Shown piece by piece: positions 19,164 to 29,108 of a stretch of DNA of 64,000 bases. The notes below the pieces were generated by a model. The model made no database searches, was not told where the DNA came from, and saw only the letters and a program-made list of their open reading frames with translations. A program made the position numbers and the translations under genes. The stretch comes from an uncultured Pelagibacteraceae bacterium. Lineage in GTDB: Bacteria > Pseudomonadota > Alphaproteobacteria > Pelagibacterales > Pelagibacteraceae. Location: positions 20,021 through 84,020 of the forward strand of contig CABXYJ010000004.1 in NCBI GenBank assembly GCA_902516345.1, given 5' to 3'. Each line of letters begins with the position of its first letter. The first letter of the stretch is position 1.

Positions 19164-19558
19164 TAAAATACCTTACAAATAATTTCACCACCGACTCTTT
19201 GTTTTCTAGCATCTATATCAGTCATCACTCCTTTTGGTGTAGAGATTATCGCAATACCTAAACCATTATTTATTTTGGGTAATCCATCTGCACTTGAAAA
19301 AATTCTTCTTCCTGGTTTTGACACTCGCTCAAAGTTACTTATAACAGGGTTACCATAATGATACTTTAATTCTAAGGATAGTTTTGGTTTTTTATTTTCT
19401 TCGTTTACCTCAAAATGTTTAATAAAGCCCTCATTTTTTAGTATTCCAGCTATTTTTACCTTAAAATTTGAAGATGGTAATTCAACTTTTTTATGATTTC
19501 TACTTTGAGCATTTTTAACTCTTGCTATCATATCTCCAATTGGGTCGCTAAAACTCAT
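19163..19558 (-). CDS. rpsH: 30S ribosomal protein S8
   Basis: uS8 organises the central domain of 16S rRNA, and in E. coli it also represses the spc operon. The 131 residues begin 'MSFSDPIGDMIARVKNAQSR' and end with the standard 'ISTPKGVMTDIDARKQRVGGEIICKVF'. Whether it also controls its own operon here is not visible. The gene lies 10 bases after rpsN. Confidence 0.97.
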   Translation of the reverse strand: MSFSDPIGDMIARVKNAQSRNHKKVELPSSNFKVKIAGILKNEGFIKHFEVNEENKKPKLSLELKYHYGNPVISNFERVSKPGRRIFSSADGLPKINNGLGIAIISTPKGVMTDIDARKQRVGGEIICKVF

Positions 19559-19568
19559 ATTATCCTTT

Positions 19569-19874
19569 CTACCAACTTGATTTAACTAGACCTGGTATCT
19601 TTCCTTGCAATCCAAGTTGTCTTAATGCAATTCTAGATATTTTTAATTTTCTATAAACACCATGAGGTCTACCTGTTATTTGACATCGATTCATTACTCT
19701 TGATTTGGCCGAATTTCTTGGTAATTTTGACAATTTTTGTTGTGCTCTAAATCTTTCCTCTAAAGGAAGTTTTTTGTTCATAACAATTTTCTTTAATTTA
19801 TCTCTTTTTTTATAAAATTTATCAGAAAGTTTAATTCGTTTATTATTCTTATTAATTGAACTTAATTTAGCCAT
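19569..19874 (-). CDS. rpsN: 30S ribosomal protein S14 (zinc-independent type)
   Basis: The 101-residue uS14 is the long form without the CxxC...CxxC zinc ribbon. It carries 'LPRNSAKSRVMNRCQITGRPHGVYRKLKISRIALRQL', and the C-terminus 'GKIPGLVKSSW' is invariant. Only one cysteine of the zinc-type positions remains, as expected for this form. It follows rplE by one base and belongs to the spc operon. Confidence 0.97.
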   Translation of the reverse strand: MAKLSSINKNNKRIKLSDKFYKKRDKLKKIVMNKKLPLEERFRAQQKLSKLPRNSAKSRVMNRCQITGRPHGVYRKLKISRIALRQLGLQGKIPGLVKSSW

Positions 19875-19875
19875 T

Positions 19876-20430
19876 TTAATTTTCTCCTTTTTTAATAAAT
19901 GGAAAGTTAAATTTTTCTAATAAAGCAAAACTTTGATCCTTGTTTTTTGAAGATATTACAATTGTTATGTCTAATCCTCTAACTTTATCTGCTCTATCAA
20001 AACTTACTTCTGGGAATATGATATGTTCTTTAATCCCAAAAGTATAATTACCAAATTTATCAAAACCATTTCCAGGAAGCCCTCTAAAATCCTTTATCCT
20101 TGGTAGGGCAATATTTACAAGTCTATCAATAAACTCATACATCTTGTCTTTTCTTAGAGTTACCTTAAGACCAGCATTTGTACCTTTTCGCGTTTTAAAA
20201 TTTGCAACCGATTTCTTAAATTTTGTTACAATCGGCTTCTGTCCTGTAATTTTAGCTAAATCTTCGTCCAATGATTTTAAGATCTTTGTATCATTGCCAT
20301 CAACCCCTAATCCCATATTTAAAACAATCTTTTCTATTTTTGGCCCCATATATAAATTTTTTAGTCCAAATTGTGTTTTTAAAGCAGGTTGAATTTCTTT
20401 ATAAAACAGATTTTTTAATCTTGGTGTCAT
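19876..20430 (-). CDS. rplE: 50S ribosomal protein L5
   Basis: uL5 connects 5S rRNA and the P-site tRNA at the central protuberance. The 184 residues include 'IEKIVLNMGLG', 'TGQKPIVTKFKKSVANFKTRKG', 'RLVNIALPRIKDFRGL' and 'FGIKEHIIFPEV', all signature blocks. The start overlaps the rplX stop by one base. Confidence 0.97.
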   Translation of the reverse strand: MTPRLKNLFYKEIQPALKTQFGLKNLYMGPKIEKIVLNMGLGVDGNDTKILKSLDEDLAKITGQKPIVTKFKKSVANFKTRKGTNAGLKVTLRKDKMYEFIDRLVNIALPRIKDFRGLPGNGFDKFGNYTFGIKEHIIFPEVSFDRADKVRGLDITIVISSKNKDQSFALLEKFNFPFIKKGEN

Positions 20431-20678
20431 TATTTCTTAGCCTCACTTTTTTTACTTTTTGCTTTTTCATCTAATAACTTTAAATTTGATAAGTGAATAA
20501 AGCTTTCTTTTGAGATAATACCACCCTTTTTTTCTTTTGTAGTTTTAACGTGTTTTTTTATCATATTTATTTCTTTTACTTTGGCTCTATTATTTGCTCT
20601 ATCAATCTCAATAACTTCACCTTCTTTTTTTTTATCTTTTCCAACAAGAATGCGAACTTTTAGTCCTTTCTTAATCAT
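20430..20678 (-). CDS. rplX: 50S ribosomal protein L24, short form
   Basis: uL24 is an assembly initiator with a KOW motif, visible here as '[24 protein letters not shown]'. The 82 residues are about 20 fewer than the usual 100 to 105; the missing part corresponds to the C-terminal strand region, replaced by '[13 protein letters not shown]'. The downstream start of rplE overlaps the stop by one base, so the shortening is not a misread end. Confidence 0.95.
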   Translation of the reverse strand: MIKKGLKVRILVGKDKKKEGEVIEIDRANNRAKVKEINMIKKHVKTTKEKKGGIISKESFIHLSNLKLLDEKAKSKKSEAKK

Positions 20679-21046
20679 TATAAAACCTCTGGTGCTAATG
20701 AAATTATTTTCATTTGTCCTCTATTTCTTAATTCTCTTGTAACTGGTCCAAAAATTCTTGTTCCAACTGGCTCTCCTTTGTCATCAACAAGCACTGCAGC
20801 ATTATTATCAAATTTTACTTTTGATCCATCCTCTCTATGGATTCCTTTTTTTACTCTTACCACAACCGCTTTATGTACGGATCCTTTTTTAACCTTGCCT
20901 TTTGGTATAGCTTCTTTTACTGCTATTACAATTGTATCGCCAATACTGGCATATCTTCTCTTAGAACCACCTAAAACTTTTATACATTCAATTTTTTTGG
21001 CTCCAGTATTATCTGCAACTAATAATTCTGTTTGAACTTGTATCAT
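20678..21046 (-). CDS. rplN: 50S ribosomal protein L14
   Basis: uL14 lies at the subunit interface and contacts 16S rRNA helix 14. The 122 residues show '[33 protein letters not shown]', 'IPKGKVKKG', and the end '[23 protein letters not shown]'. The gene starts one base within the end of rpsQ. Confidence 0.98.
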   Translation of the reverse strand: MIQVQTELLVADNTGAKKIECIKVLGGSKRRYASIGDTIVIAVKEAIPKGKVKKGSVHKAVVVRVKKGIHREDGSKVKFDNNAAVLVDDKGEPVGTRIFGPVTRELRNRGQMKIISLAPEVL

Positions 21047-21282
21047 TATTTAGAAATCTCCATTACTTTAAATTTTTTGTTTTTTGAGAATGGTTTACTT
21101 TCAATTATAGATACTTTGTCACCAGTCTTAAAAGTGTTGTTTTCATCATGAGCATTATATTTCTTTTTTACTTTTATAACTTTTTTTAATAACGGATGGG
21201 AATATTTTCTTTCAACAATTACTGTAATTGTTTTGTTAGGTTTATCACTTATAACAATTCCAGTTAAAATTTTCTTAGGCAT
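21046..21282 (-). CDS. rpsQ: 30S ribosomal protein S17
   Basis: uS17 is a primary 16S rRNA-binding protein with an OB fold. The 78 residues contain '[40 protein letters not shown]' and '[23 protein letters not shown]', matching the family from end to end. Its first 8 bases overlap the end of rpmC. Confidence 0.97.
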   Translation of the reverse strand: MPKKILTGIVISDKPNKTITVIVERKYSHPLLKKVIKVKKKYNAHDENNTFKTGDKVSIIESKPFSKNKKFKVMEISK

Positions 21283-21466
21283 TTAATTTTCCTTTCAAAA
21301 AAGTTTTTAATCTAGCTATATTTTTTTTTGTTTCATTTATTTTAGCTGGGTTGCTGACTTGGGAGTTAATTTTTTGGAATCTAAAATTAAACAAGTCTTT
21401 TTTGAATTTTTCAATATTCTTTAATGCTTCGTCTTTGGATAGTTTTTTTATATCTTGTTTTTTCAT
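21275..21466 (-). CDS. rpmC: 50S ribosomal protein L29
   Basis: uL29 is a small two-helix protein by the tunnel exit, next to L23. The 63 residues fit the family, with the helical '[26 protein letters not shown]' and '[14 protein letters not shown]'. The gene lies between rplP and rpsQ and overlaps the latter by 8 bases. Confidence 0.95.
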   Translation of the reverse strand: MKKQDIKKLSKDEALKNIEKFKKDLFNFRFQKINSQVSNPAKINETKKNIARLKTFLKGKLNA

Positions 21467-21876
21467 TATGCAAATCTTTTAATAGTTTTTGTTTTAATTG
21501 GTAATTTTGCTGATGCTTTGTAGAGTGCCTCTTTAGCTATCTGTTCAGATACACCATCTACTTCAAATAAAATCCTTCCTGGTTTTACTCTACAAGCATA
21601 AAACTCTGGAGATCCTTTGCCTTTACCCATTCTTACTTCAATTGGTTTTTTTGAAACAGGAATATTTGGAAAAACTCTTGTCCAAACTCTACCTTGTCTT
21701 TTCATGTGTCTTGTTAAAGCGACTCTCGCTGCTTCAATTTGTTTTCCAGTTACTCTATCAGGCGATAACGCTTTTAAAGCATATGCACCATAGTTAATAA
21801 AATTTGCTCTTGAAGCTGTCCCATGAATTCTGCCCTTATGAGCTTTTCTCCATTTTGTTCTTACTGGTTGTAACAT
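21466..21876 (-). CDS. rplP: 50S ribosomal protein L16
   Basis: uL16 helps position the A-site tRNA. The 136 residues begin '[19 protein letters not shown]' and include '[39 protein letters not shown]', the core fingerprint, ending with a usual basic tail. The gene starts 3 bases after rpsC and ends at the rpmC start with one-base overlap. Confidence 0.98.
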   Translation of the reverse strand: MLQPVRTKWRKAHKGRIHGTASRANFINYGAYALKALSPDRVTGKQIEAARVALTRHMKRQGRVWTRVFPNIPVSKKPIEVRMGKGKGSPEFYACRVKPGRILFEVDGVSEQIAKEALYKASAKLPIKTKTIKRFA

Positions 21877-21879
21877 TTT

Positions 21880-22557
21880 TTATTTTTCCTCTTTCTGAAT
21901 CACTTTATTTGTTTCTTGGCTAAATTCTTTTGCAAAAACCTCACCTTTATAGATCCATACTTTAATACCAATTATTCCATAAGTCGTAAGAGCTTCCGCC
22001 TCTGCATAATCAATATCTGCTCTTAAAGTATGCGATGGTATACTTCCATCCCTTAACCATTCAGTTCTAGCAATTTCATTTCCACCTAATCTTCCACTAA
22101 TTGAAACTTTAATTCCTTTGGCTCCTAATCTTAGACACGATTGCATTGCTCGTTTCATTGCTCTTCTATAGGATATTCTCTTAACAAGTTGTTGAGCAAT
22201 ATTTTCAGCAACTAAGAATGAATTTGTTTCAGGTTTTTTAACTTCTTTAATATTTAATGTAACATCATTTGTTGTAAATTTTGATAAATTATTTTTAATT
22301 TTATCTATATCACTTCCTTTTTTTCCTATTACAAATCCAGGCCTTGAAGTATAGATTGTTACGTAACATTTATTAGCGGTTCTTTCGATCATAACTTTAG
22401 ATACACCTGAATTAATAACATTTTTTTTTATATATTCTCTAATTTTGAAATCCTCAATTAAGTAATTACCAAAATCTTTCTTCTTAGCATACCACACAGA
22501 GTCCCAGCCTCTGTTGACTCCCAATCTGAAACCAACTGGATTAACTTTTTGTCCCAT
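21880..22557 (-). CDS. rpsC: 30S ribosomal protein S3
   Basis: uS3 forms part of the mRNA entry tunnel. The 225 residues begin '[20 protein letters not shown]', contain the KH-type '[22 protein letters not shown]' and the C-terminal '[38 protein letters not shown]' block. Its first 17 bases overlap the end of rplV, which places the two reading frames in strict coupling. Confidence 0.98.
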   Translation of the reverse strand: MGQKVNPVGFRLGVNRGWDSVWYAKKKDFGNYLIEDFKIREYIKKNVINSGVSKVMIERTANKCYVTIYTSRPGFVIGKKGSDIDKIKNNLSKFTTNDVTLNIKEVKKPETNSFLVAENIAQQLVKRISYRRAMKRAMQSCLRLGAKGIKVSISGRLGGNEIARTEWLRDGSIPSHTLRADIDYAEAEALTTYGIIGIKVWIYKGEVFAKEFSQETNKVIQKEEK

Positions 22558-22939
22558 GTCTCTCCATTTTTTTAATTTCAGATAAAATTATCGTAACACT
22601 TGAATATGGTTTAAGAATTGGTGCAGCTCTTCCTTTTGCCCGAGGTCTGAACCTTTTCATTATAATTTTCTTTCCACAATAAGCTTCTTTCACAATTAAT
22701 TTATCGATATCATATTGAAAATTATTTTCAGCATTTGCTACAGCGGAACCAATTGTTTTTTTTATATCTTTTGAAATTCTTTTTTCTGAAAATTCTAGAT
22801 CTCTTATTGCTGTATCCACTTTTTTACCGACTATAGCTTTTAGAATTGGATTAAGTTTTCTTACACTAGACCTAATATTATTATTCACAGATCTTACAAT
22901 TTTTTCTTTATTCTTAATTACTTGTTTTTTTTTAACCAT
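22541..22939 (-). CDS. rplV: 50S ribosomal protein L22
   Basis: uL22 has a beta hairpin that narrows the peptide exit tunnel. The conserved hairpin end and C-terminus '[28 protein letters not shown]' are clear, preceded by '[20 protein letters not shown]'. The N-terminus carries an extra roughly 20 basic residues ('[18 protein letters not shown]') relative to 110-residue homologues. Overlap with rpsC is 17 bases. Confidence 0.95.
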   Translation of the reverse strand: MVKKKQVIKNKEKIVRSVNNNIRSSVRKLNPILKAIVGKKVDTAIRDLEFSEKRISKDIKKTIGSAVANAENNFQYDIDKLIVKEAYCGKKIIMKRFRPRAKGRAAPILKPYSSVTIILSEIKKMERHGTKS

Positions 22940-22941
22940 AA

Positions 22942-23241
22942 TTATTTCTTCTCTTCAGATTCTGCTGGTTTAGCTTTTTTATCTGCCGGTGTATGACCAA
23001 AAAAAGTTCTTGTTGGTGCAAACTCACCTAATTTGTGACCCACCATATCTTCAGATATAGTAATTGGAATAAATTTTTTTCCATTATAAATTAAAAAACT
23101 TACGCCTACAAAATCTGGAATTATTGTTGATTTTCTTGACCAAGTTTTAATAGGTATTTTTTTTGAGTCGATTTTATATTTATCTACTTTTTTAATAAGA
23201 CTTTCCTCAACAAATGGACCTTTCCAAATTGCTCTAGCCAT
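22942..23241 (-). CDS. rpsS: 30S ribosomal protein S19
   Basis: uS19 sits in the 30S head and contacts S13. The 99 residues show '[19 protein letters not shown]', '[30 protein letters not shown]' and '[18 protein letters not shown]', with a short acidic and lysine-rich tail. The start overlaps the rplB stop by one base. Confidence 0.98.
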   Translation of the reverse strand: MARAIWKGPFVEESLIKKVDKYKIDSKKIPIKTWSRKSTIIPDFVGVSFLIYNGKKFIPITISEDMVGHKLGEFAPTRTFFGHTPADKKAKPAESEEKK

Positions 23242-24080
23242 TATTTAGTATCCTTTCTCTTATTTCTTCTTTTGACAATATATTTATCAGTTCTTTTATT
23301 ATCTCTAGTTTTTAAACCTTTGGCTGATTGACCTTTAGGTGATACTGGATGTCTTCCACCTGCAGATTTTCCTTCTCCACCACCATGTGGGTGATCAACA
23401 GGATTTTTAACAACACCTCTTGTATGAGGTCTTCTTCCTAGCCATCTAGATCTACCTGCTTTTCCAATTTTGATATTTTTTTGGTCTGGATTACTTAAAA
23501 CACCTATTGTTGCTAGAGCTCTTGAATCAATTCTTCTTACTTCACCAGATGTAAGTTTAATTAAACTGTAGTTTCCATCTAAGCCACTAATAGTCACTGA
23601 AGTTCCAGCTGAACGGGCTATTTTTCCTCCACCCCCCGGTTGAATTTCAACATTATGAATATCTATGCCTACTGGAATATCCTGAAGTGGCATACAATTT
23701 CCGATTTTAATCTCTTTTTTAGAACCGTTTTCAATCTTATCACCTACTTTAATCTTTTGCGGAGCTAAATAGTAAAAGTAAGAATTATCCTCAAATTTTA
23801 CTAACATAATGTAACAAGATCTGTTTGGATCATACTCTATTCTCTGAACAGTAGCAGTCATATCGCTTTTTTTTCTATAAAAATCTACGTGCCTGTACAT
23901 CTTCTTATGTCCACCAGCTCTATTTATTGATGTAATCCTCCCGTAATTATTTCTGCCTTTCATAGAATTTTTTGGTGATACTAGTTGTTTGAAAGGTTTG
24001 CCTTTCCAAAGACCATCTCTATCTACAAGAATAGTTCCTCTAGATGACTTTGTATAAGGTTTAAAAGTTTTAAGTGCCAT
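23241..24080 (-). CDS. rplB: 50S ribosomal protein L2
   Basis: uL2 is near the peptidyl transferase centre and needed for subunit association. The 279 residues include '[26 protein letters not shown]', and the C-terminal '[34 protein letters not shown]' with its key histidine. It is of normal size. It lies one base after rplW. Confidence 0.98.
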   Translation of the reverse strand: MALKTFKPYTKSSRGTILVDRDGLWKGKPFKQLVSPKNSMKGRNNYGRITSINRAGGHKKMYRHVDFYRKKSDMTATVQRIEYDPNRSCYIMLVKFEDNSYFYYLAPQKIKVGDKIENGSKKEIKIGNCMPLQDIPVGIDIHNVEIQPGGGGKIARSAGTSVTISGLDGNYSLIKLTSGEVRRIDSRALATIGVLSNPDQKNIKIGKAGRSRWLGRRPHTRGVVKNPVDHPHGGGEGKSAGGRHPVSPKGQSAKGLKTRDNKRTDKYIVKRRNKRKDTK

Positions 24081-24081
24081 T

Positions 24082-24375
24082 TTAAATTCCAGTTGTTAAG
24101 TCAATACTTTGACCCTTTTTAAGTGTGATTATAGCTTTTTTATATCCAGAAACTTTATTTTTCTTTCCTCGAGTTAATTTAATCCTACTTTTTTTATTAA
24201 TGATATTTATTTTAGTGACATTAACTTTGAAGATTTTTTCAATATTACTTTTTAAATTTTTCTTATTTGAACCATTTGGAACTTTAAAAACAATCTTATT
24301 TTGTTCAGACAAATTTGTTGATTTTTCAGTCACAAGGGGAGATATTATTTTATCAAATAAATGTAATTTACTCAT
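24082..24375 (-). CDS. rplW: 50S ribosomal protein L23
   Basis: uL23 stands at the tunnel exit and docks trigger factor and SRP. The 97 residues include 'IISPLVTEKSTNLSEQNKIVFKV', 'NKKNLKSNIEKIFKVNVTKINII' and a basic loop 'RGKKNKVSGYKKAIITLKKGQSID', as in the family. The gene overlaps rplD by one base. Confidence 0.97.
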   Translation of the reverse strand: MSKLHLFDKIISPLVTEKSTNLSEQNKIVFKVPNGSNKKNLKSNIEKIFKVNVTKINIINKKSRIKLTRGKKNKVSGYKKAIITLKKGQSIDLTTGI

Positions 24376-24998
24376 TAACTATATCTCTTTTCTAATTCTT
24401 TAACTGAACTTTCAGTAAAAACAATTTTTTTAAACTTAATTAAATCAAAAGCACTGAAATGATTTACATCGGTAACTTTTAGATTTGGAATATTTCTAAT
24501 TGATTTTTCAACTTTGTCTTTAGAAGATTTATCTAATATTATTAAAGAATTTGATATTTCAAACTTTTTAAGTATTGTATGCATATCTTTTGTTTTTTTA
24601 ATTTCAGAGCTAAAATCATTTAAAACTAATAAATTTTTATTTTGAATTTTTTCACTCATAAGAGATGCAATACTATTTTTCTTTTCACTTTTATTTAATT
24701 TTCTTTTTTTGTAAGATGATCTTCCTTTAGGACCATGAGCTACACCTCCACCTACAAATATTGGTGCTTTTTTACTTGCATGCCTTGCATTACCAGTTCC
24801 TTTTTGTGCATAAATTTTTGATGTTGGTCCAGAAACCTCATTCTGTTGTTTTGTTTTTGCGTATCTGCCTTTATAGTTTGCATTAGTTTTGTACAGTACG
24901 CTGCTCACAAGTTTATTATTAACCTTTGCAGAAAATATTTTATCAAGTACCTCAATCGAACTTTTTTTTCCATCTAGATGTAACTTTTCAATTTTCAT
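24375..24998 (-). CDS. rplD: 50S ribosomal protein L4
   Basis: uL4 lines the exit tunnel; in E. coli it also represses the S10 operon. The 207 residues contain the tunnel loop 'SGPTSKIYAQKGTGNARHASKKAPIFVGGGVAHGPKGRSSYKK', which leaves no doubt, and the later 'NSLIILD' and 'LIKFKKIVFTESSVKELEKRYS'. No long S10 leader for autogenous control is visible upstream, since the operon continues directly from fusA. Confidence 0.98.
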   Translation of the reverse strand: MKIEKLHLDGKKSSIEVLDKIFSAKVNNKLVSSVLYKTNANYKGRYAKTKQQNEVSGPTSKIYAQKGTGNARHASKKAPIFVGGGVAHGPKGRSSYKKRKLNKSEKKNSIASLMSEKIQNKNLLVLNDFSSEIKKTKDMHTILKKFEISNSLIILDKSSKDKVEKSIRNIPNLKVTDVNHFSAFDLIKFKKIVFTESSVKELEKRYS

Positions 24999-25708
24999 TA
25001 TTTTTTCTTTTTATCTGGAGTTTTTTTTGCCTCTTCTGCAATTTTAATTTTTTCTTTAATAGTTTTTTTTCTTATATTCTTTACAGATTCTTTTACTATT
25101 ACTTCAGTATTTTTAGATCCAGGAATTGAACCCTTTAAATAAAGTAGATCATTTTCTATATCAGTCTTTATAACTTCTATATTTTGCATAGTTCTTAATT
25201 TATCTCCCATGTGACCAGCCATTTTTTTTCCTTTAAAAACTTTACCTGGATCTTGTCTTTGTCCAGTTGACCCATGTGATCTATGAGATATTGAAACACC
25301 ATGGCTTGCTCTTAAACCGCCAAAATTATGCCTTTTCATTGCTCCAGCAAAGCCTTTTCCAATAGTTTTAGATCGTGTATCAACAAATTTTGTATCCTTA
25401 AAAATCTCAATTCCAAATTCATTTCCTTCTTTAAAATTTTGAGTATCTAAAACTCTAAATTCTTTTAATCTTTTTTTTGCCTCAGTATTTTTCTTAGCAA
25501 AAAAACCTTTCATTGATTTAGTGAGTTTAGAATTTTTTATTTTTCCGTAGCCAAGTTGAATAGCTTTATACCCTCTCTTTTCTTCATTAATAACCTCAAT
25601 AACTCTCGCCTTTTCCATTTTAATAACTGTTACTGGCACTAATTGACCAGACTTATAAAATTCTCTTGTCATACCAATTTTTTTTCCAATCAAAGCAATC
25701 TCAATCAT
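24998..25708 (-). CDS. rplC: 50S ribosomal protein L3
   Basis: uL3 starts 50S assembly. Residues 1-205 match the family: 'LIGKKIGMTREFYKSGQLVPVTVI', 'SKTIGKGFAGAMKRHNFGGLRASHGVSISHRSHGSTGQRQDPGKVFKGKKMAGHMG' (diagnostic, here quoted only to place it in the middle of the protein). The C-terminus adds about 30 lysine-rich residues, for a total of 236. It follows rpsJ by one base. Confidence 0.97.
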   Translation of the reverse strand: MIEIALIGKKIGMTREFYKSGQLVPVTVIKMEKARVIEVINEEKRGYKAIQLGYGKIKNSKLTKSMKGFFAKKNTEAKKRLKEFRVLDTQNFKEGNEFGIEIFKDTKFVDTRSKTIGKGFAGAMKRHNFGGLRASHGVSISHRSHGSTGQRQDPGKVFKGKKMAGHMGDKLRTMQNIEVIKTDIENDLLYLKGSIPGSKNTEVIVKESVKNIRKKTIKEKIKIAEEAKKTPDKKKK

Positions 25709-25709
25709 T

Positions 25710-26018
25710 TTATATCTTAATCTCCACGTCTACTCCTGAAGCTAGATCAAGTTTCATCAATGCTTCAACAGTCTGTGGTGTTGGTTCAATAATATCTATA
25801 AGTCTTTTATGAGTTCTAGACTCAAATTGTTCCCTGCTTTTTTTATCTATGTGAGGTGATCTTAAAACTGTATATCTTTCAATTTTTGTTGGTAATGGTA
25901 CAGGGCCTTTTATTGTTGCACCCGTTCTTTTCACAGTGTTTACTATTTCTTCAGTTGATGCATCTAATATTTTATTATCATAAGCTCTCAACTTTATTCT
26001 TATATTTTGTTTATCCAT
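25710..26018 (-). CDS. rpsJ: 30S ribosomal protein S10 (NusE)
   Basis: uS10 is a 30S head protein and also the NusE partner in transcription antitermination. The 102 residues begin [19 protein letters not shown] and contain '[29 protein letters not shown]'. ATG 26018 was preferred to a TTG at 26030 inside fusA because it gives the standard length. The gene lies one base after fusA, where many bacteria have tuf; tuf is instead at 40267. Confidence 0.98.
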   Translation of the reverse strand: MDKQNIRIKLRAYDNKILDASTEEIVNTVKRTGATIKGPVPLPTKIERYTVLRSPHIDKKSREQFESRTHKRLIDIIEPTPQTVEALMKLDLASGVDVEIKI

Positions 26019-26019
26019 T

Positions 26020-28098
26020 TTAACCTGCAATCTTTTTAGTTACTTCGTCTTGAACATTTTGAGGAACTTTTGAATAATGATCAAAAAACATTGAATATTG
26101 AGCTCTACCCTGGGACATGGATCTCAGATTATTAATATATCCAAACATATTAGCTAGTGGAACCATAGCTGTTATCACTGTTGCATTTCCTCTTTGTTCT
26201 TGAGTATTTATCTGACCTCTTCTACTGTTTAGATCACCAATAACATCGCCCATATAGTCTTCGGGTGTAACAACTTCGACTCTCATAACTGGTTCTAATA
26301 ATTTTAAACCACCTTTTGTACAGGCTTCTTTGAAACATGCTCTGCTTGCCAGTTCAAAAGCTAAAACACTAGAGTCAACGTCATGGTGTAAACCATCCAA
26401 TATTGTAACTTTATAATCGATCATTGGAAATCCAGCTAATATTCCACTATCCGAAACAGTTTCAATACCTTTCTCAACACCAGGTATAAATTCTTTTGGG
26501 ATAGCGCCACCTTTAATTTTGCTCTCTACTGCTCTACCTTTTCCAGGCTCCTGAGGTTCGACAAGTAATTTTACTTTAGCAAATTGGCCAGCACCTCCAC
26601 TCTGTTTTTTATGAGTATATTCAACTTCTGAAGAATTTTCTATTGTTTCTCTATAAGCAACCTGAGGAGCACCAACATTTGCCTCAACTTTAAATTCTCT
26701 TTTCATTCTATCAACAATAATATCTAAATGTAACTCACCCATACCTTTAATTATTGTTTGCCCTGACTCCTCATCTGATGTAACCCTAAAAGAAGGGTCC
26801 TCTTTTGCTAATCTTCCTAATGCCTCTCCCATTTTTTCTTGATCTGCTTTTGTTTTAGGTTCAACTGCGATTTCAATAACTGGATCAGGAAATTCCATAG
26901 GTTCAAGCAATACTGAATTTTCTTCATCACATAATGTGTGACCGGTTATTGTATTTTTTAAACCTGCTAAAGCCACTATATCTCCTGCGTTTGCCTCTTT
27001 GATATCCTCTCTTGAATTTGCGTGCATTAAAAGCATTCTTCCAACTCTCTCCTCTTTTTCTTTTGATGAATTATAAACAGCTGTTCCAGTTTTAATAGTT
27101 CCCGAATAGACTCTTATAAAAGTCAATGAACCTACAAAAGGATCATTTGCCACTTTAAAAGCAAGTGCCGAAAAAGCGGCTTTATCATCAAATTTCATCT
27201 CTACCTCATCTTCTCCACCGAGTTTAGTTCCCTTTATAGAGCCAATATCAACTGGGCTGGGTAAATAGTTTACAACTGCATCCAACAAGGGCTGAACTCC
27301 CTTATTTTTAAAAGCTGAACCTGTTAAAACAGGAACAAAACTAAAGTCCAAGGTCCCTTTTCTTATACATTTTATTAAATCTTCTTCTTTAATGTCTTCC
27401 CCATTTAAATAGGCTTCCATTATTTTTTCGTCTTGTTCGACTGCTAATTCAACTAATTCTGTTCTATATTTCTGACATATCTCTTTAAGATCCTCTGGAA
27501 TTTCTTTATATTCCCATTCAGCACCTAATGCCTCATTTTTCCAAACTTGTGCTTTCATTTTAACTAAATCTACAACTCCAGTTAGAGATGATTCTATTCC
27601 TATCGGAATTTGGATTACCAAAGGTTTTGACCCTAATCTGTCTTTAATCATTTCAACACATCTAAAAAAATCAGCACCGGTTCTATCTAATTTATTTACA
27701 AAGCAAATTCTTGGAACTTTATATTTATCTGCTTGTCTCCATACTGTTTCAGATTGAGGCTCTACACCTGCAACACCATCAAAAACTGCAACAGCTCCAT
27801 CTAAAACTTTTAAAGATCTTTCTACCTCAATAGTAAAGTCTACATGACCTGGGGTATCTATTATATTAATTCTGTGATCTTGCCAAAAACACGTTGTAGC
27901 GGCAGAGGTAATAGTAATACCTCTTTCTTGTTCTTGCTCCATCCAATCCATAGTTGCAGCACCGTCGTGAACTTCTCCGATTTTATGACTCTTTCCTGTA
28001 TAATATAAAATTCTTTCAGTTGTTGTAGTTTTTCCAGCATCAATGTGTGCCATGATACCGATATTTCTATATTTATCTAATGTATGTGTTCTTGACAT
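26020..28098 (-). CDS. fusA: Translation elongation factor G
   Basis: EF-G is the GTPase that drives translocation and, with RRF, ribosome recycling. The 692 residues have G1 '[15 protein letters not shown]', G2 '[11 protein letters not shown]', G3 'DTPGHVDF', G4 '[10 protein letters not shown]', then domains II to V with '[13 protein letters not shown]' and the C-terminal '[19 protein letters not shown]'. The gene is in the str operon between rpsG and rpsJ. Confidence 0.98.
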   Translation of the reverse strand: MSRTHTLDKYRNIGIMAHIDAGKTTTTERILYYTGKSHKIGEVHDGAATMDWMEQEQERGITITSAATTCFWQDHRINIIDTPGHVDFTIEVERSLKVLDGAVAVFDGVAGVEPQSETVWRQADKYKVPRICFVNKLDRTGADFFRCVEMIKDRLGSKPLVIQIPIGIESSLTGVVDLVKMKAQVWKNEALGAEWEYKEIPEDLKEICQKYRTELVELAVEQDEKIMEAYLNGEDIKEEDLIKCIRKGTLDFSFVPVLTGSAFKNKGVQPLLDAVVNYLPSPVDIGSIKGTKLGGEDEVEMKFDDKAAFSALAFKVANDPFVGSLTFIRVYSGTIKTGTAVYNSSKEKEERVGRMLLMHANSREDIKEANAGDIVALAGLKNTITGHTLCDEENSVLLEPMEFPDPVIEIAVEPKTKADQEKMGEALGRLAKEDPSFRVTSDEESGQTIIKGMGELHLDIIVDRMKREFKVEANVGAPQVAYRETIENSSEVEYTHKKQSGGAGQFAKVKLLVEPQEPGKGRAVESKIKGGAIPKEFIPGVEKGIETVSDSGILAGFPMIDYKVTILDGLHHDVDSSVLAFELASRACFKEACTKGGLKLLEPVMRVEVVTPEDYMGDVIGDLNSRRGQINTQEQRGNATVITAMVPLANMFGYINNLRSMSQGRAQYSMFFDHYSKVPQNVQDEVTKKIAG

Positions 28099-28104
28099 AT
28101 AGTT

Positions 28105-28575
28105 TTACCATCTAAAATGTGCAAAAGCTTTATTTGACTCTGCCATTTTGTGTACATCCTCTTTTTTTTTAACTGCTGCACCCTTTTTTTCATATGCATC
28201 ATAAAGTTCATTAAAAATTTTATCTGACATATGTTTATCTTTTCTTTTTCTTGCTGACTCAACTAACCATCTGATAGCTAAAGCTTGGGCTCTTTTGCTT
28301 TTAACTTCGACAGGCACTTGATAAGTTGCACCACCAACTCTTCTTGACCTAACTTCAACAGTTGGTTTTATATTGCTTATTGCCTCATTAAAAATATTTA
28401 TTGGCTCATCTTTTGTTTTAGACTTAATTTTATCAATGGCCTCGTAAACTATTTTTGCAGCAACTCCTCTTTTACCATCGTACATAATATTGTTGATTAA
28501 TTTTGGGATTATTACTGACTTATATTTGGGGTCTGGAATAACATTTTTCTTTGGTTGTGTTTTTTTCCTAGACAT
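28105..28575 (-). CDS. rpsG: 30S ribosomal protein S7
   Basis: uS7 nucleates the 30S head. The 156 residues begin 'MSRKKTQPKKNVIPDPKYKS', include 'IMYDGKRGVAAKIVYEAID', 'RSRRVGGATYQVPVEV' and 'RALAIRWLVESARKR' (with QALAIRWL here), and end 'NKAFAHFRW', the conserved terminus. It lies between rpsL and fusA. Confidence 0.98.
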   Translation of the reverse strand: MSRKKTQPKKNVIPDPKYKSVIIPKLINNIMYDGKRGVAAKIVYEAIDKIKSKTKDEPINIFNEAISNIKPTVEVRSRRVGGATYQVPVEVKSKRAQALAIRWLVESARKRKDKHMSDKIFNELYDAYEKKGAAVKKKEDVHKMAESNKAFAHFRW

Positions 28576-28577
28576 TT

Positions 28578-28949
28578 TTATTTACCTTTTTTTGTTCCAT
28601 ACAAAGATCGCCTTTTTTTTCTATTAGCAACACCTTGTGTATCTAAATTTCCTCTTAAAATATGGTATCTGACTCCAGGCAAATCTTTTACTCTACCACC
28701 TCTAATCAAAACCACAGAGTGTTCTTGTAGATTATGACCTTCACCAGGTATATAAGCTGTAACTTCAAAACCATTTGATAGTCTAACCCTAGCAACTTTT
28801 CTTAATGCTGAGTTAGGTTTCTTTGGAGTTGTAGTATAAACTTTAACACAAACACCTCTTTTCAAAGGTTGTTTTTGAAGAGCAGGAACTTTATTCCTAT
28901 TAATTTGTTTCACTCTTTTTTTTTTCAACAATTGATTAATAGTTGGCAT
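28578..28949 (-). CDS. rpsL: 30S ribosomal protein S12
   Basis: uS12 monitors codon-anticodon pairing. The 123 residues carry '[21 protein letters not shown]' and '[32 protein letters not shown]'. The lysines at the streptomycin-linked positions (KKPNSA and GGRVKDLPG) are the sensitive wild-type residues. It is first in the str block, preceded by a 159-base gap with a promoter candidate at 29051-29078, although readthrough from rpoC is also possible. Confidence 0.98.
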   Translation of the reverse strand: MPTINQLLKKKRVKQINRNKVPALQKQPLKRGVCVKVYTTTPKKPNSALRKVARVRLSNGFEVTAYIPGEGHNLQEHSVVLIRGGRVKDLPGVRYHILRGNLDTQGVANRKKRRSLYGTKKGK

Positions 28950-29050
28950 AATTTATTTAATTAGTTTATTTTTAGATGAAATAACTGACAGGTTATATGT
29001 GGCAGCGTTTAGTACCTTAATAGCACTACATTCCAACCAAAAACATCGCC

Positions 29051-29078
29051 AAATTACTAATTAATTAGACTTTGTCAA
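29051..29078 (-). promoter_or_regulatory. Candidate sigma-70 promoter for rpsL-rpsG-fusA
   Basis: On the minus strand a perfect -35 box TTGACA (29073-29078) is followed after 16 bases by TAATTT (29051-29056). This lies in the 159-base gap between rpoC and rpsL, and would give a leader of about 95 bases before rpsL. It was found by eye only, and AT-rich sequence produces such matches by chance. Confidence 0.5.
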
Positions 29079-29108
29079 ACTAAAACTACTGAAAAAATGT
29101 CTTATTTT